Assembly (NCBI RefSeq): GCF_002831585.1
Contig: NZ_CP025114.1
Coordinates: 62,001 to 126,000, forward strand
Source of the DNA: Bradyrhizobium sp. SK17
GTDB lineage: Bacteria > Pseudomonadota > Alphaproteobacteria > Rhizobiales > Xanthobacteraceae
Direction: 5' to 3'
DNA length: 64,000 bases
A program made the position numbers and the translations under genes. The notes below the pieces were generated by a model. That model was not told the origin of the DNA and did no database searches. It was given only the letters and a program-made list of their open reading frames with translations. This document shows, piece by piece, positions 50,317-58,111 of this stretch. How positions within the stretch are numbered: the first letter of the stretch is position 1; the number at the start of each line of letters is the position of its first letter.

Positions 50317-50588
50317 TTTCCCTTTGCGGCCTCAGCCAGGATCAGCTTGTCCAGCGTCAGATCCGACACCGCTCGCCGGAGACGATTGTTCTCGGTCTCC
50401 AGTTCCTTCAGCCGCTTCACCTGATCGCCCTTCAGGCCGCCATACTCATTGCGCCATCGATAATAGGTGACTTCCGTCACGCCTATCGCTCGGACTGCGT
50501 CTGCCACCTGCCGACCCTGTGCCATCAGCACATCAACCTGTCGAAGCTTCGCAACGATCTCTTCAGCTGTATGCCTCTTCCTTGCCAT
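50310..50588 (-). CDS. IS3 OrfA, 92 aa
   Basis: HTH protein of the IS3/IS407 type: [38 protein letters not shown] and a zipper helix ([19 protein letters not shown]). The end ILAEAAKGN carries the slippery heptamer. Start at ATG 50588. Confidence 0.88.
   Translation of the reverse strand: MARKRHTAEEIVAKLRQVDVLMAQGRQVADAVRAIGVTEVTYYRWRNEYGGLKGDQVKRLKELETENNRLRRAVSDLTLDKLILAEAAKGNF
50316..50322 (-). other. -1 ribosomal frameshift site GGGAAAC
   Basis: On the minus strand the heptamer G-GGA-AAC is in the correct X-XXY-YYZ phase of OrfA; slipping back one base joins OrfA to the OrfB frame ending at 49447. Confidence 0.75.
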
Positions 50589-50650
50589 CGATCCTATCCT
50601 CCACCGCAAAACCATACTTCAGGGAGGACCACTTCAAAGGGGGCAGATCA

Positions 50651-51119
50651 GCCCAGACAACAGCAGCGAGAGGGCAAATATCGCATAGAAGAACATTTCA
50701 AAATTGAGCGTCCATCCGGCGATCAGAAGTGGCTCAATTTGTCCGGTTCGGGCCGAGATGTGGGGAATGAACAGCAGGGACTTCAGAAGATTCTCGAGCG
50801 GCGGGAGCGGCGTTGAATTTCGGAATATGACCCAACTCGAAAATAGCGCCAAGGTCACGCACCAGTAGAGTGGCACGACTCTGACGATGCGGTGCTGGAT
50901 AAACGAGGCAGGCGTTCGCCTTGCCCCAGTCGTAACCCACATGATGAATCCGCTAATGACGAAAAAGATATCGACGCCGGCGGCGCCAAGCGGCGACCAT
51001 GTCGAGCCAAAATACTCTGCTGTCATGCCATTCGCGTGGAAGAACACCACCATCATCGCGGCAATGCCGCGCAGATATTGAATACTGGAAAGCTGGGGCT
51101 GCACTTCCAACTGGGTCAT
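50651..51119 (-). pseudogene. Acyltransferase-3 family protein, 3' end cut by the IS
   Basis: N-terminal 156 residues of a polytopic acyltransferase: SIQYLRGIAAMMVVFFHANG, AAGVDIFFVISGFIMW, FIQHRIVRVVPLYWCVTLALF and GWTLNFEMFFYAIFAL are the family hallmarks (OafA/NodX-like). The gene stops at 50651 where the IS begins; a full protein would have 350 or more residues. Confidence 0.8.
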
Positions 51120-51468
51120 GGACAAAGGATAAACTCGAAGCATGAAAAAAATCAGAAAATTGCAGCCAATAAAGCGGACATGATGGCCCAACCCTTCATT
51201 AACCCTAAACTGCCGAGCATACCTCTCGACCATGAAGCGATTGGCATCAACAGAGACCTGTTTGAACGAACAGAGACGGTGTGACCAATCGCTAGCGCTG
51301 ACCATCATGGTCACGGCTGCAGTGAAAACTCACCAAATCGTCGACGCCCACGGCATCTTGAAGTCTGGCAATCCGTTCGCCTGAAGCAGACGACCTGCCA
51401 TAAGAAAGCAGAGTTCATATTCCGTGGCTCACGACCTGATTTTATGAACAGCGCACATTGTCGGAATT
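51120..51468. other. Intergenic region between the truncated acyltransferase and soxB
   Basis: About 350 bases with no supported gene. Probably contains the acyltransferase promoter and the soxB transcription end. Confidence 0.4.
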
Positions 51469-53217
51469 TCAATCTTGTCGGGCAACGCCCGGGTTTTCGG
51501 CGACATCCTTTAGCGTCACTCCGGCTTCTTTTCTGGAGATGACTTTGCCGCTTCGTAGATATTTTGCGAATACGTCCCAGACTGGCGCGCCCTTTTGCTC
51601 GTTGACGGAAGCCCAGCCAGCCACCCGATAGCTCTTGTAAGCCTCGATCGCGCCGCCATTTTCAAGCTTCAAGTCAGATATCCGCCGTCCTACTATTCCC
51701 TTTGGTGCGCAGGTGTATGTCATGCCGCCGATGCGGACCATATCGCCACCTTGCTGATAATAGGGATTATCGTTGAAGAGATTGTCGCAGACGTCTTCCA
51801 TGACGTCCTTGATCTGACTACCGGTCATGGTAAGTGGATAGATCTCCGGATAAGTGATTGCCGTTTCGGTGAGAATGTCCTCCATGGTTATGGACTGACC
51901 GGACAGCACCGTCGTTCCCCACCGAAAGCCCGGCGACAAGGCAATTTCCGTATCAAGCTCCTGCCGCAAGGCGTCGCAAATCAACTGATCCATGGTGCCG
52001 TTGAAATTTCCACGGCGATAAAGCAGATGATCCGCGGTTGCAATTTTATCTGCATACGCAACGGCATAAGGCGCGCGCAAGCGTTCAATCAGCGCGGTCA
52101 TTTCCGGGGCCGGCTTGATCAGGTTCGCGAACACGGGGAGCAACGTGTAGCGCACATCGCGGACGTGGCCTTTTGCGAGATCGAGATCGAGTACAGCAAG
52201 GAATTTTCCGGCCGAACCAGCATTCGTCACAAGCGTCTTCCCGCCCGGATTCGCGACGCTGACAGGCCGTGGAACGGCGTCATGGGTATGGCCGCCGAGA
52301 ATAACGTCGATACCGCTCACTTTGCTGGCGAGCTTGAGGTCAACGTCCATTCCGTTGTGTGAGAGCAGAACGACCGCATCTACCTTGTCATTTGCGCGCA
52401 AGGAATTGACCAGTTTTTGCAGTTCTTCGTCGCGGATGCCGAACGTCCAATCTGGTGTAAACCGCTTGGGATGGGCGATCGGCACGTACGGGAGAGCCTG
52501 TCCGATCACGGCAACGCGGAACCCACCCAGTTCCTTGATCGTCGCTGGTTTGAAAACCCGTCCGGATGCGGTGTCGAACGCCTCGGCGTCATTGAATGCG
52601 GCCTCTTCTGTCAGAAACACATTTTGCGCGAGAAATTCGCCTTTGAAGTTCTTAAGGTTGCGACGCAAAACATCTTCGCCATAGGTAAACTCCCAATGCC
52701 CCGTCATTGCCTCGATGCCGAGCAGGTTCGCCACCTCGACCATGTCGGCTCCTTGCATGGTATTGGCGAGACCACTGCCCTGCCAAAGATCTCCACCGTC
52801 CAGAAGAAGCGATCGCCCGGGTCCGGCTTCGCTGCGCAAGCGGTCAATCAGTGTTTTGAGATTGGCGAAGCCACCCAATTTGCCATAACGTTCTGCCGAT
52901 TTCTCGAAATCGAGATATGTAAATGCGTGCGCGTTCGCGCTTCCCGGCTCGATTTGAAAGTAGTCGAGAAAGGCGCGGCCAACGAGATGCGGCGGACGGC
53001 CCTGCATGACGCCAACACCGAGATTGATGTTCGGTTCACGGAAATGATTTGGTAAAAGCTGCGCGTGGGTATCGGTCATATGTAGAATCCGCGCATTGCC
53101 GAAGCGTTCGAGATCGTAAACGTTGGCGTCGCCCGCAGCGCGACCGATGCGTGGCATACCCGTCGATACGACGGCCGCGCTCGCGAATTTAAGCAAATCC
53201 CGGCGGCGGAGTTTCAT
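51469..53217 (-). CDS. soxB: SoxB-type thiosulfohydrolase, 582 aa
   Basis: Periplasmic dimanganese enzyme that hydrolyses the sulfone from the SoxY-bound intermediate. Tat signal L-R-R-R-D-L-L-K, then metal-binding motifs MTDTHAQLLP, LLDGGDLWQGSG, MTGHWEFTYG, LLSHNGMDVD and GGHTHDAVP, and the 5'-nucleotidase C-terminal domain with MDQLICDALRQELDTEIALSPGFRWG. The N-terminal PNHFREPNINLG and HLVGRAFLDYF segments are SoxB-specific. ATG 53217 has GGGAGG. No soxXYZACD genes are adjacent, so it is an isolated sox gene here. Confidence 0.93.
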   Translation of the reverse strand: MKLRRRDLLKFASAAVVSTGMPRIGRAAGDANVYDLERFGNARILHMTDTHAQLLPNHFREPNINLGVGVMQGRPPHLVGRAFLDYFQIEPGSANAHAFTYLDFEKSAERYGKLGGFANLKTLIDRLRSEAGPGRSLLLDGGDLWQGSGLANTMQGADMVEVANLLGIEAMTGHWEFTYGEDVLRRNLKNFKGEFLAQNVFLTEEAAFNDAEAFDTASGRVFKPATIKELGGFRVAVIGQALPYVPIAHPKRFTPDWTFGIRDEELQKLVNSLRANDKVDAVVLLSHNGMDVDLKLASKVSGIDVILGGHTHDAVPRPVSVANPGGKTLVTNAGSAGKFLAVLDLDLAKGHVRDVRYTLLPVFANLIKPAPEMTALIERLRAPYAVAYADKIATADHLLYRRGNFNGTMDQLICDALRQELDTEIALSPGFRWGTTVLSGQSITMEDILTETAITYPEIYPLTMTGSQIKDVMEDVCDNLFNDNPYYQQGGDMVRIGGMTYTCAPKGIVGRRISDLKLENGGAIEAYKSYRVAGWASVNEQKGAPVWDVFAKYLRSGKVISRKEAGVTLKDVAENPGVARQD

Positions 53218-53334
53218 ATGTTCCTCCCAACTAGACCTGTCGAGGGTCTACAAAATTTTTGAAGTAGCTAACGTTCTCGCCAATCTTCTCCAGAGAGTCG
53301 GCCCCATGACTCAGCATTCTTCGCTTGAAGATTG

Positions 53335-54537
53335 TCATGCAAGACTCGACAGCACGCCGGCGCCGGCCAGGAGCGCCACCACGATCCATGGCGGCGCCTT
53401 CCATACGGTGAGGAGGAGGAAGCCCGCGAGCGCGAGCGCAAAATCGCGCGGCGTCAGGACTGCGCTGATCCAGACCGGATTGTAGAGGGCTGCACCGAGA
53501 ATGCCGACCACAGCTGCATTGCTACCACGCATCGCGGCCTGAGCGGAGGGGCGCGTGCGCATCGCATCCCAAAACGGCAACGCACCATAGACGAGCAGCA
53601 TACCCGGAAGGAACACTGCGACGAGAGCAATGGCTGCGCCAGCAAGGCCGCTCGGCGCGGCTCCCATCACGGCCCCAAGATATGCGGAGAAAGTGAAGAG
53701 CGGTCCCGGCACCGCCTGTGCCAGCCCATAACCTGCCAGAAACGCCTCGTTGGTAACCCATCCGGGTGTGGCAACTTGCGCCTGAAGCAGAGGCAGCACG
53801 ACATGACCGCCGCCAAAGACAAACGCGCCAGACCGGTAGAACGCGTCGAACAAGGCGAGCCCCTGGGAACTGGTCGCAGTAACGACGATCGGAGGAATCA
53901 GAAGAAGCGCCGCGAAGAGAACGAGCGCGATAATACCTCTCCGTCGCGTAACCGGGAAATTCAGATGCCCGGAAAGCGGCGCGACCTCCCCCTGACAGAG
54001 CCAAAGCCCCGCGCAGGCACCGATCGCAATCGCCGCGATCTGTCCGAACGATCCGACGAAAACGACAACGATCGCAACTGCGGAAAGTGCAATGCCAGCG
54101 CGGGCTCGATCGGGTGTCAGGGTTCGCGCCATGCCCCAGATGGCTTGTGCGACGACGGCGACAGCGACGAGCTTGAGACCGTGTAGGAAGCCTTCGGCAA
54201 CCGGTCCTGTGAACACGGCTGCGCCCATCGCAAAGGCGAACAGGATCAGGGCCGACGGCATGGTGAAGGCGAACCACGCGGCAAGGCCACCAAAAAGGCC
54301 ATTGCCGCGCAGAACACCGAGAGAAAAACCAACTTGGCTGGAGGCAGGTCCGGGAAGAAACTGACACAACGCGACCAGGTCCGCATAGGCTGTCTCGTCG
54401 AGCCATTTGCGCCGCACCACAAATTCATCGCGGAAGTATCCGAGATGGGCAATGGGGCCGCCGAAAGACGTCAGGCCTAACTTCAGGAATGCCGTAAAGA
54501 CCTCCCTGACCCGGCCTTCGGTTGCATCACTGCTCAT
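53335..54537 (-). CDS. chrA: ChrA chromate transporter, 400 aa
   Basis: Bidomain CHR permease: first half with FLKLGLTSFGGPIAHLGYF, LVALCQFLPGPASSQVGF, second half with YRSGAFVFGGGHVVLPLL and GYGLAQAVPGPLFTFSAYLG. About ten to twelve helices; exports chromate, a sulfate analogue. It begins 22 bases after the padR stop and is likely in one operon with it. Full family length. Confidence 0.92.
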   Translation of the reverse strand: MSSDATEGRVREVFTAFLKLGLTSFGGPIAHLGYFRDEFVVRRKWLDETAYADLVALCQFLPGPASSQVGFSLGVLRGNGLFGGLAAWFAFTMPSALILFAFAMGAAVFTGPVAEGFLHGLKLVAVAVVAQAIWGMARTLTPDRARAGIALSAVAIVVVFVGSFGQIAAIAIGACAGLWLCQGEVAPLSGHLNFPVTRRRGIIALVLFAALLLIPPIVVTATSSQGLALFDAFYRSGAFVFGGGHVVLPLLQAQVATPGWVTNEAFLAGYGLAQAVPGPLFTFSAYLGAVMGAAPSGLAGAAIALVAVFLPGMLLVYGALPFWDAMRTRPSAQAAMRGSNAAVVGILGAALYNPVWISAVLTPRDFALALAGFLLLTVWKAPPWIVVALLAGAGVLSSLA

Positions 54538-54559
54538 AGGCGAGCACTGGCGATTGGCG

Positions 54560-54862
54560 TTAACGCTCCACCGCTTCGCCGATAAACTCCCGAACCCGAG
54601 CCTTCGCCAATTTGAGCCCCTGTTTGCCCAATCTGGTAGCCTTGTAGAGTTTTCGCCCGACGCTCCCTTCGCGCTGCACGCGCGAAGTCAGATAGCCCTT
54701 GCGTTCCATCGCATGGAGCATCGGGTACAGGGTTCCCGGACTGAGCCGATAGCCGTGGCGTGACAGCTCGTCGATCATCCACTGGCCGTAGATCTCCATC
54801 TCTGCCGCGTGGTGCAGGATGTGGAGCCGAATGAAACCGGTGAGGAGATCGTCGAACTTCAT
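54560..54862 (-). CDS. PadR-family repressor, 100 aa
   Basis: Winged helix with the PadR signature: LHILHHAAEMEIYGQWMIDEL, SPGTLYPMLHAMERKGYL and the wing VGRKLYKATRLGK. Probably represses itself, chrA and the small divergent gene through the palindrome at 54887-54911. PadR linked to chrA takes the place normally held by ChrB. Confidence 0.88.
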   Translation of the reverse strand: MKFDDLLTGFIRLHILHHAAEMEIYGQWMIDELSRHGYRLSPGTLYPMLHAMERKGYLTSRVQREGSVGRKLYKATRLGKQGLKLAKARVREFIGEAVER

Positions 54863-54886
54863 TGTCCAGATTCATTTGATTCGATT

Positions 54887-54911
54887 CCCGATATCGATAT
54901 ACGATATCGGG
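54887..54911. promoter_or_regulatory. PadR operator: perfect 10-5-10 inverted repeat
   Basis: CCCGATATCG at 54887-54896 and CGATATCGGG at 54902-54911 around the spacer ATATA. It lies between the divergent padR and 54967 starts, 25 bases upstream of the padR ATG. Confidence 0.7.
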
Positions 54912-54966
54912 AGCCGATACTGTAGCCAAGCGTTTCCGCTTATGGTGTAAACCAGAGGAGATCATA

Positions 54967-55179
54967 ATGGCTTCCGTATCCGACAGAAACCCACAACATC
55001 ACACCCAGAATATGAAAAGGCGCCTTTCCGAGACAGTGACACATCTCCGAGAGGACATTGGCAAAGTGGACGACCCCCAATTGAAGGCCATGTTTGAAAC
55101 CTCGGCCGAGGTTCTAGGTGGGCTGATCAAGGCATTCGAGGACTATGAAAGGAAGAACGAGGCGGCCTGGCGGAAATAA
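54967..55179 (+). CDS. Small conserved protein divergent from padR-chrA, 70 aa
   Basis: Entirely helical and charged: NMKRRLSETVTHLREDIGKV, then AMFETSAEVLGGLIKAFEDYERK. No signal or membrane segment. GAGGAG lies upstream of ATG 54967. It shares the control region with padR and may be co-regulated; function unknown. Confidence 0.65.
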   Translation: MASVSDRNPQHHTQNMKRRLSETVTHLREDIGKVDDPQLKAMFETSAEVLGGLIKAFEDYERKNEAAWRK

Positions 55180-55301
55180 GTCCTTTCAGGTCGCGCGCGA
55201 TGGCTATCCCGTGAAAAGCCCCGTTAAACATTATCTAGACTATTGCATTTCGATAGTGCAACTCAGCAGTGGTCGATTTGGTTGCTACGCCGGAGGCTCG
55301 C

Positions 55302-56495
55302 ATGACAATGGATCGGCGTCGACTGCTGCAAGCTGGGGGAATTACAGCGCTCTCGGCTGCGCTCCCCGAATTGGTCCAGGCTCAGGCTTCCTTATCGCCC
55401 CAAGGCGCAGCAGATCATACGATCCGGATTGGCAATGGGCTCGTTGAACTGGCGCCCGATCGGATCATTTCCACCACCACCTATAACGGGCAGTTTCCCG
55501 GGCCCCTTCTGCGCTTCAAGGAAGGCCAGCAGGTCGTTGTCGATATCCATAACGACACCGATACGCCCGAACAACTGCACTGGCATGGGCAGACCATACC
55601 GGTGGATGTGGATGGCGCATCCGAAGAAGGAACGCCCTTTGTCCCTGCGCATGCCATGCGCGCCTCCTTGGCCAAGGGCATGCCGCACGGTTTCGAGGTC
55701 GGTTACAGCCTGTTCTCGATCAATGGCCGAATATTGGGTCACGGCGACCCAATCCGCGTGAAGGCAGGTGAGCGCGTCTTGTTTCATATCGTCAACGGAA
55801 GCGCGACTGAAATCCGGAGCCTCGCCTTGCCGGGGCATAGCTTTGACGTGATCGCATTGGACGGCAATCCCGTTCCCACACCAGCACGTGCGCCGGTCCT
55901 GTGGTTGGGAACCGCCGAACGTATATCGGCGATCGTTGAGATGAATCATCCCGGCGTGTGGGTGATGGGCGACCTTGCGGACGACGACCGCACAAGGGGC
56001 ATGGGCATCGTGATCGAGTATGCCGGGAAAACCGGGAAACCAAAATGGACTAAGCCCGCGCCATACAAATGGGACTACACGCATTTCGGGAAGTCTGATG
56101 CCGACGGACCTGCCCCGGATGAAACCATCGAGATGATGTTCACCAAAAAGAACGCGGCCAATCAAGGCTTCAACGAATGGCGCATCAATGACATGGCGTT
56201 CTCAATGGACAAAATGGAGCCGATGTTTCATCTGCGTCAAGGGAAACGTTATCGACTTCGCATGCGCAACGCCAGCGATGACATCCATCCTGTTCATCTG
56301 CATCGGCATAGCTTCGAATTGACTCGGATCGCTGGCAAAGCAACAGCCGGGATCATGAAGGATGTCGTCATGTTGGGTGGTTATCAGGAGGTGGAAGTGG
56401 ACTTTGTGGCGGACAACCCCGGCTTGACTCTTTTCCATTGCCACCGACAGCTGCATATGGACTTCGGCTTCATGGCGCTTTTCGATTACGTCTAG
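55302..56495 (+). CDS. Multicopper oxidase with a probable internal deletion, 397 aa
   Basis: Signal with R-R-R near the start and cleavage near LVQAQ; probably Tat-exported. Cupredoxin copper motifs H-W-H-G (93-96), H-P-V-H-L-H-R-H (about 340) and H-C-H-R-Q-L-H (about 384) are present. Three-domain relatives have a Y-H-x-H segment and a linker between P-A-H-A-M-R and S-L-A-K-G-M-P-H-G-F; here the two join directly at about residue 120, so roughly 90 residues with a trinuclear-centre motif seem missing in frame. ATG 55302 has GGAGG at 55292-55296. Activity is doubtful. Confidence 0.8.
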   Translation: MTMDRRRLLQAGGITALSAALPELVQAQASLSPQGAADHTIRIGNGLVELAPDRIISTTTYNGQFPGPLLRFKEGQQVVVDIHNDTDTPEQLHWHGQTIPVDVDGASEEGTPFVPAHAMRASLAKGMPHGFEVGYSLFSINGRILGHGDPIRVKAGERVLFHIVNGSATEIRSLALPGHSFDVIALDGNPVPTPARAPVLWLGTAERISAIVEMNHPGVWVMGDLADDDRTRGMGIVIEYAGKTGKPKWTKPAPYKWDYTHFGKSDADGPAPDETIEMMFTKKNAANQGFNEWRINDMAFSMDKMEPMFHLRQGKRYRLRMRNASDDIHPVHLHRHSFELTRIAGKATAGIMKDVVMLGGYQEVEVDFVADNPGLTLFHCHRQLHMDFGFMALFDYV

Positions 56496-56943
56496 CGCCA
56501 TGCTGTTTAACTCCTACCCGGTGTACCGCCCGGAACGTCACGAGACATTCGTCGCACTCGTTCAAATTAAAGAAGGCGCGTTCTGTAAAAAAATCAACTC
56601 GGCGCCAATTTACAATCACGTCCGCCGCAGTCGCCAAGACCGCACTTTCCGGTTGGAATCGTTTGAATGCCTGATGGGTCGGATCGGCTAAAGATGTCGC
56701 GCTTCCAGTCTTTATCGAGCCGACAACACCAGACGGCGGGTGATTGTCGATGGTCGTTCAACTGATGCTCTCGGTCGGCACGAGCGGCAACATTATTGGG
56801 CAATGTGCTGATTTTGAGTGGTTTGCTCATCCTTTCCGACCTCGATAAAGTGCTGGAAGGTTAGCTCCTTCAAAACCTTCCCCATTCTCTACACGACCTA
56901 GCCGGCGGCCATTGGAGTGTGAGGATCGCGAGATATTGCCCCG
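56496..56943. other. Intergenic region upstream of ynfA
   Basis: About 450 bases; open frames on either strand (for example 56594-56830 minus) have no recognisable product. It contains the MerR-type dyad listed separately. Confidence 0.4.
56839..56861 (+). promoter_or_regulatory. Possible MerR-type promoter dyad
   Basis: ACCTC at 56839 and GCTGGAAGGTT ending at 56862 resemble the ACCT...AGGT dyad inside long-spacer promoters of CueR/CadR-type regulators, followed by TTAGCT as a weak -10. It would drive ynfA about 80 bases downstream. No merR gene is present in the window. Confidence 0.3.
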
Positions 56944-57270
56944 ATGTTAATGAGTGTTCTGGCTTACGTTGGTGCCGCTGTAGCGGAGATCGCAGGATGC
57001 TTCACCTTTTGGGCGTGGCTGCGGCTCGGCAAATCGGCGCTCTGGCTGTTGCCAGGTATGGTCTCTCTAGCGCTCTTCGCTTATCTGCTCACTCTTGTTG
57101 ACAGCGAAGCCGCCGGTCGGACTTACGCCGCATATGGCGGAGTTTACATTTTGGCGTCGATTACGTGGCTTTGGCTTGTCGAGGGGCAGCGACCCGACCG
57201 CTGGGACTTGTCCGGCGGTTTCATTTGTCTAGCTGGCGCTGCGGTAATCTTGTTTGCTCCGAGGTCGTAG
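56944..57270 (+). CDS. ynfA: YnfA-family (UPF0060) small membrane protein, 108 aa
   Basis: Four helices and family motifs [37 protein letters not shown] and [21 protein letters not shown]. The family belongs to the drug/metabolite and small multidrug resistance fold; substrate uncertain. It often appears in metal resistance islands, consistent with its neighbours here. Confidence 0.88.
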   Translation: MLMSVLAYVGAAVAEIAGCFTFWAWLRLGKSALWLLPGMVSLALFAYLLTLVDSEAAGRTYAAYGGVYILASITWLWLVEGQRPDRWDLSGGFICLAGAAVILFAPRS

Positions 57271-57771
57271 ATTCTATTCCAGCGCAATCAGACCGTGTTG
57301 GCGCGACGAAAGGTGCTGAACTGGCGTCGATGAACGGCGTCCTAAGCACCGCATGGCCGTGGGTCGCATCTATCCGGATTTGGATTGGAGGCATAGCTGG
57401 CATCGGCGATTGCCATTTCTAAAGCTCGCAGAGCGCTTGCCGAGCGGTTCAGGGACATAATTCCGCAAGTGAATAGGCGTTGATCCACTCGCGGTCGCGC
57501 GGAGCTTCGTGGCAGTTATGCACCGCGTTCGGCGCTGACAGACTATCCTCCCTCGGCTCAACGGGGACCTCGAGTCGATGTCAGGGGACTGAGATCCAAT
57601 CGCGCTGAATGCACGGGATGCTACATGCCAAGCAGTCCGATTCAGGTCGCTAAGATCTTATGATTTGTCGGGGTCAACGATTTCGCGAATTCTGGCACCG
57701 ACTTGGAATCGCGCCGAATTGCCGTCACCGATTAGAGCACCCCAACGGTGCGACAACGACGCTGTTGCATC
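57271..57771. other. Intergenic region before the metal-efflux operon
   Basis: About 500 bases without a supported gene; short frames on both strands lack family features. The promoter for the downstream operon should be at its right end beside the palindrome at 57772-57787. Confidence 0.4.
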
Positions 57772-57787
57772 ATCCCCCTAGGGGGAT
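57772..57787. promoter_or_regulatory. CsoR/RcnR-type operator palindrome
   Basis: Perfect 16-base palindrome ATCCCCCTAGGGGGAT ten bases upstream of the repressor ATG. G/C tracts around TA are the classic binding site of CsoR/RcnR-family repressors. Confidence 0.8.
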
Positions 57788-57797
57788 ACAATTGAGT

Positions 57798-58076
57798 ATG
57801 CCACACGGTCATGTCCACGAATCCCATCCGAAAATCGTCAAACGGCTGAAGCGGGCCGAGGGTCACCTTCGTCGTGTCATCGAGATGTTTGACGAGCATC
57901 GATCCTGCCTCGATCTGGCCCAACAGCTTCACGCCGTCGAAAGAGCTGTCAGCGAAGCAAAGCGTACGTTAATCTACGATCACGTCGATCACTGCCTCAA
58001 CACTGCGGCGAACGGAACCGGAAAATCCACGGTGGCCGTCGTCGATGAGTTCAAGGCCATTTCCAAATACCTGTGA
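57798..58076 (+). CDS. CsoR/RcnR-family metal-responsive repressor, 92 aa
   Basis: All-helical tetrameric repressor: KIVKRLKRAEGHLRRVIEMF, CLDLAQQLHAVERAV and YDHVDHCL. Metal ligands by alignment are C37, H62 and C66, the C-H-C set of CsoR, while the His-rich start (MPHGHVHESH) recalls RcnR/DmeR and InrS nickel-cobalt sensors. Metal is therefore uncertain; the linked CzcA and CDF suggest Ni, Co or Zn. Start ATG 57798 sits right after the operator. Confidence 0.87.
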   Translation: MPHGHVHESHPKIVKRLKRAEGHLRRVIEMFDEHRSCLDLAQQLHAVERAVSEAKRTLIYDHVDHCLNTAANGTGKSTVAVVDEFKAISKYL

Positions 58077-58111
58077 CGGCTCCCACGCGGGATCCAAGTC
58101 GGAAAAGCACC

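Larger units (their letters stand above)
49413..50650 (-). mobile_element. IS3-family insertion sequence, about 1238 bases
   Basis: Imperfect inverted ends: left TGACCGGCCCCCACTGAG, right (reverse strand) TGATCTGCCCCCTTTGAA, both followed by GTGGTCC. Encodes OrfA and OrfB on the minus strand joined by a -1 frameshift. No matching target duplication flanks it. Confidence 0.88.

Noticed and set aside
49409..50654. Target-site duplication for the second IS
   Set aside because: Flanking bases CGGC and GCCC do not match at any 3-5 base length.
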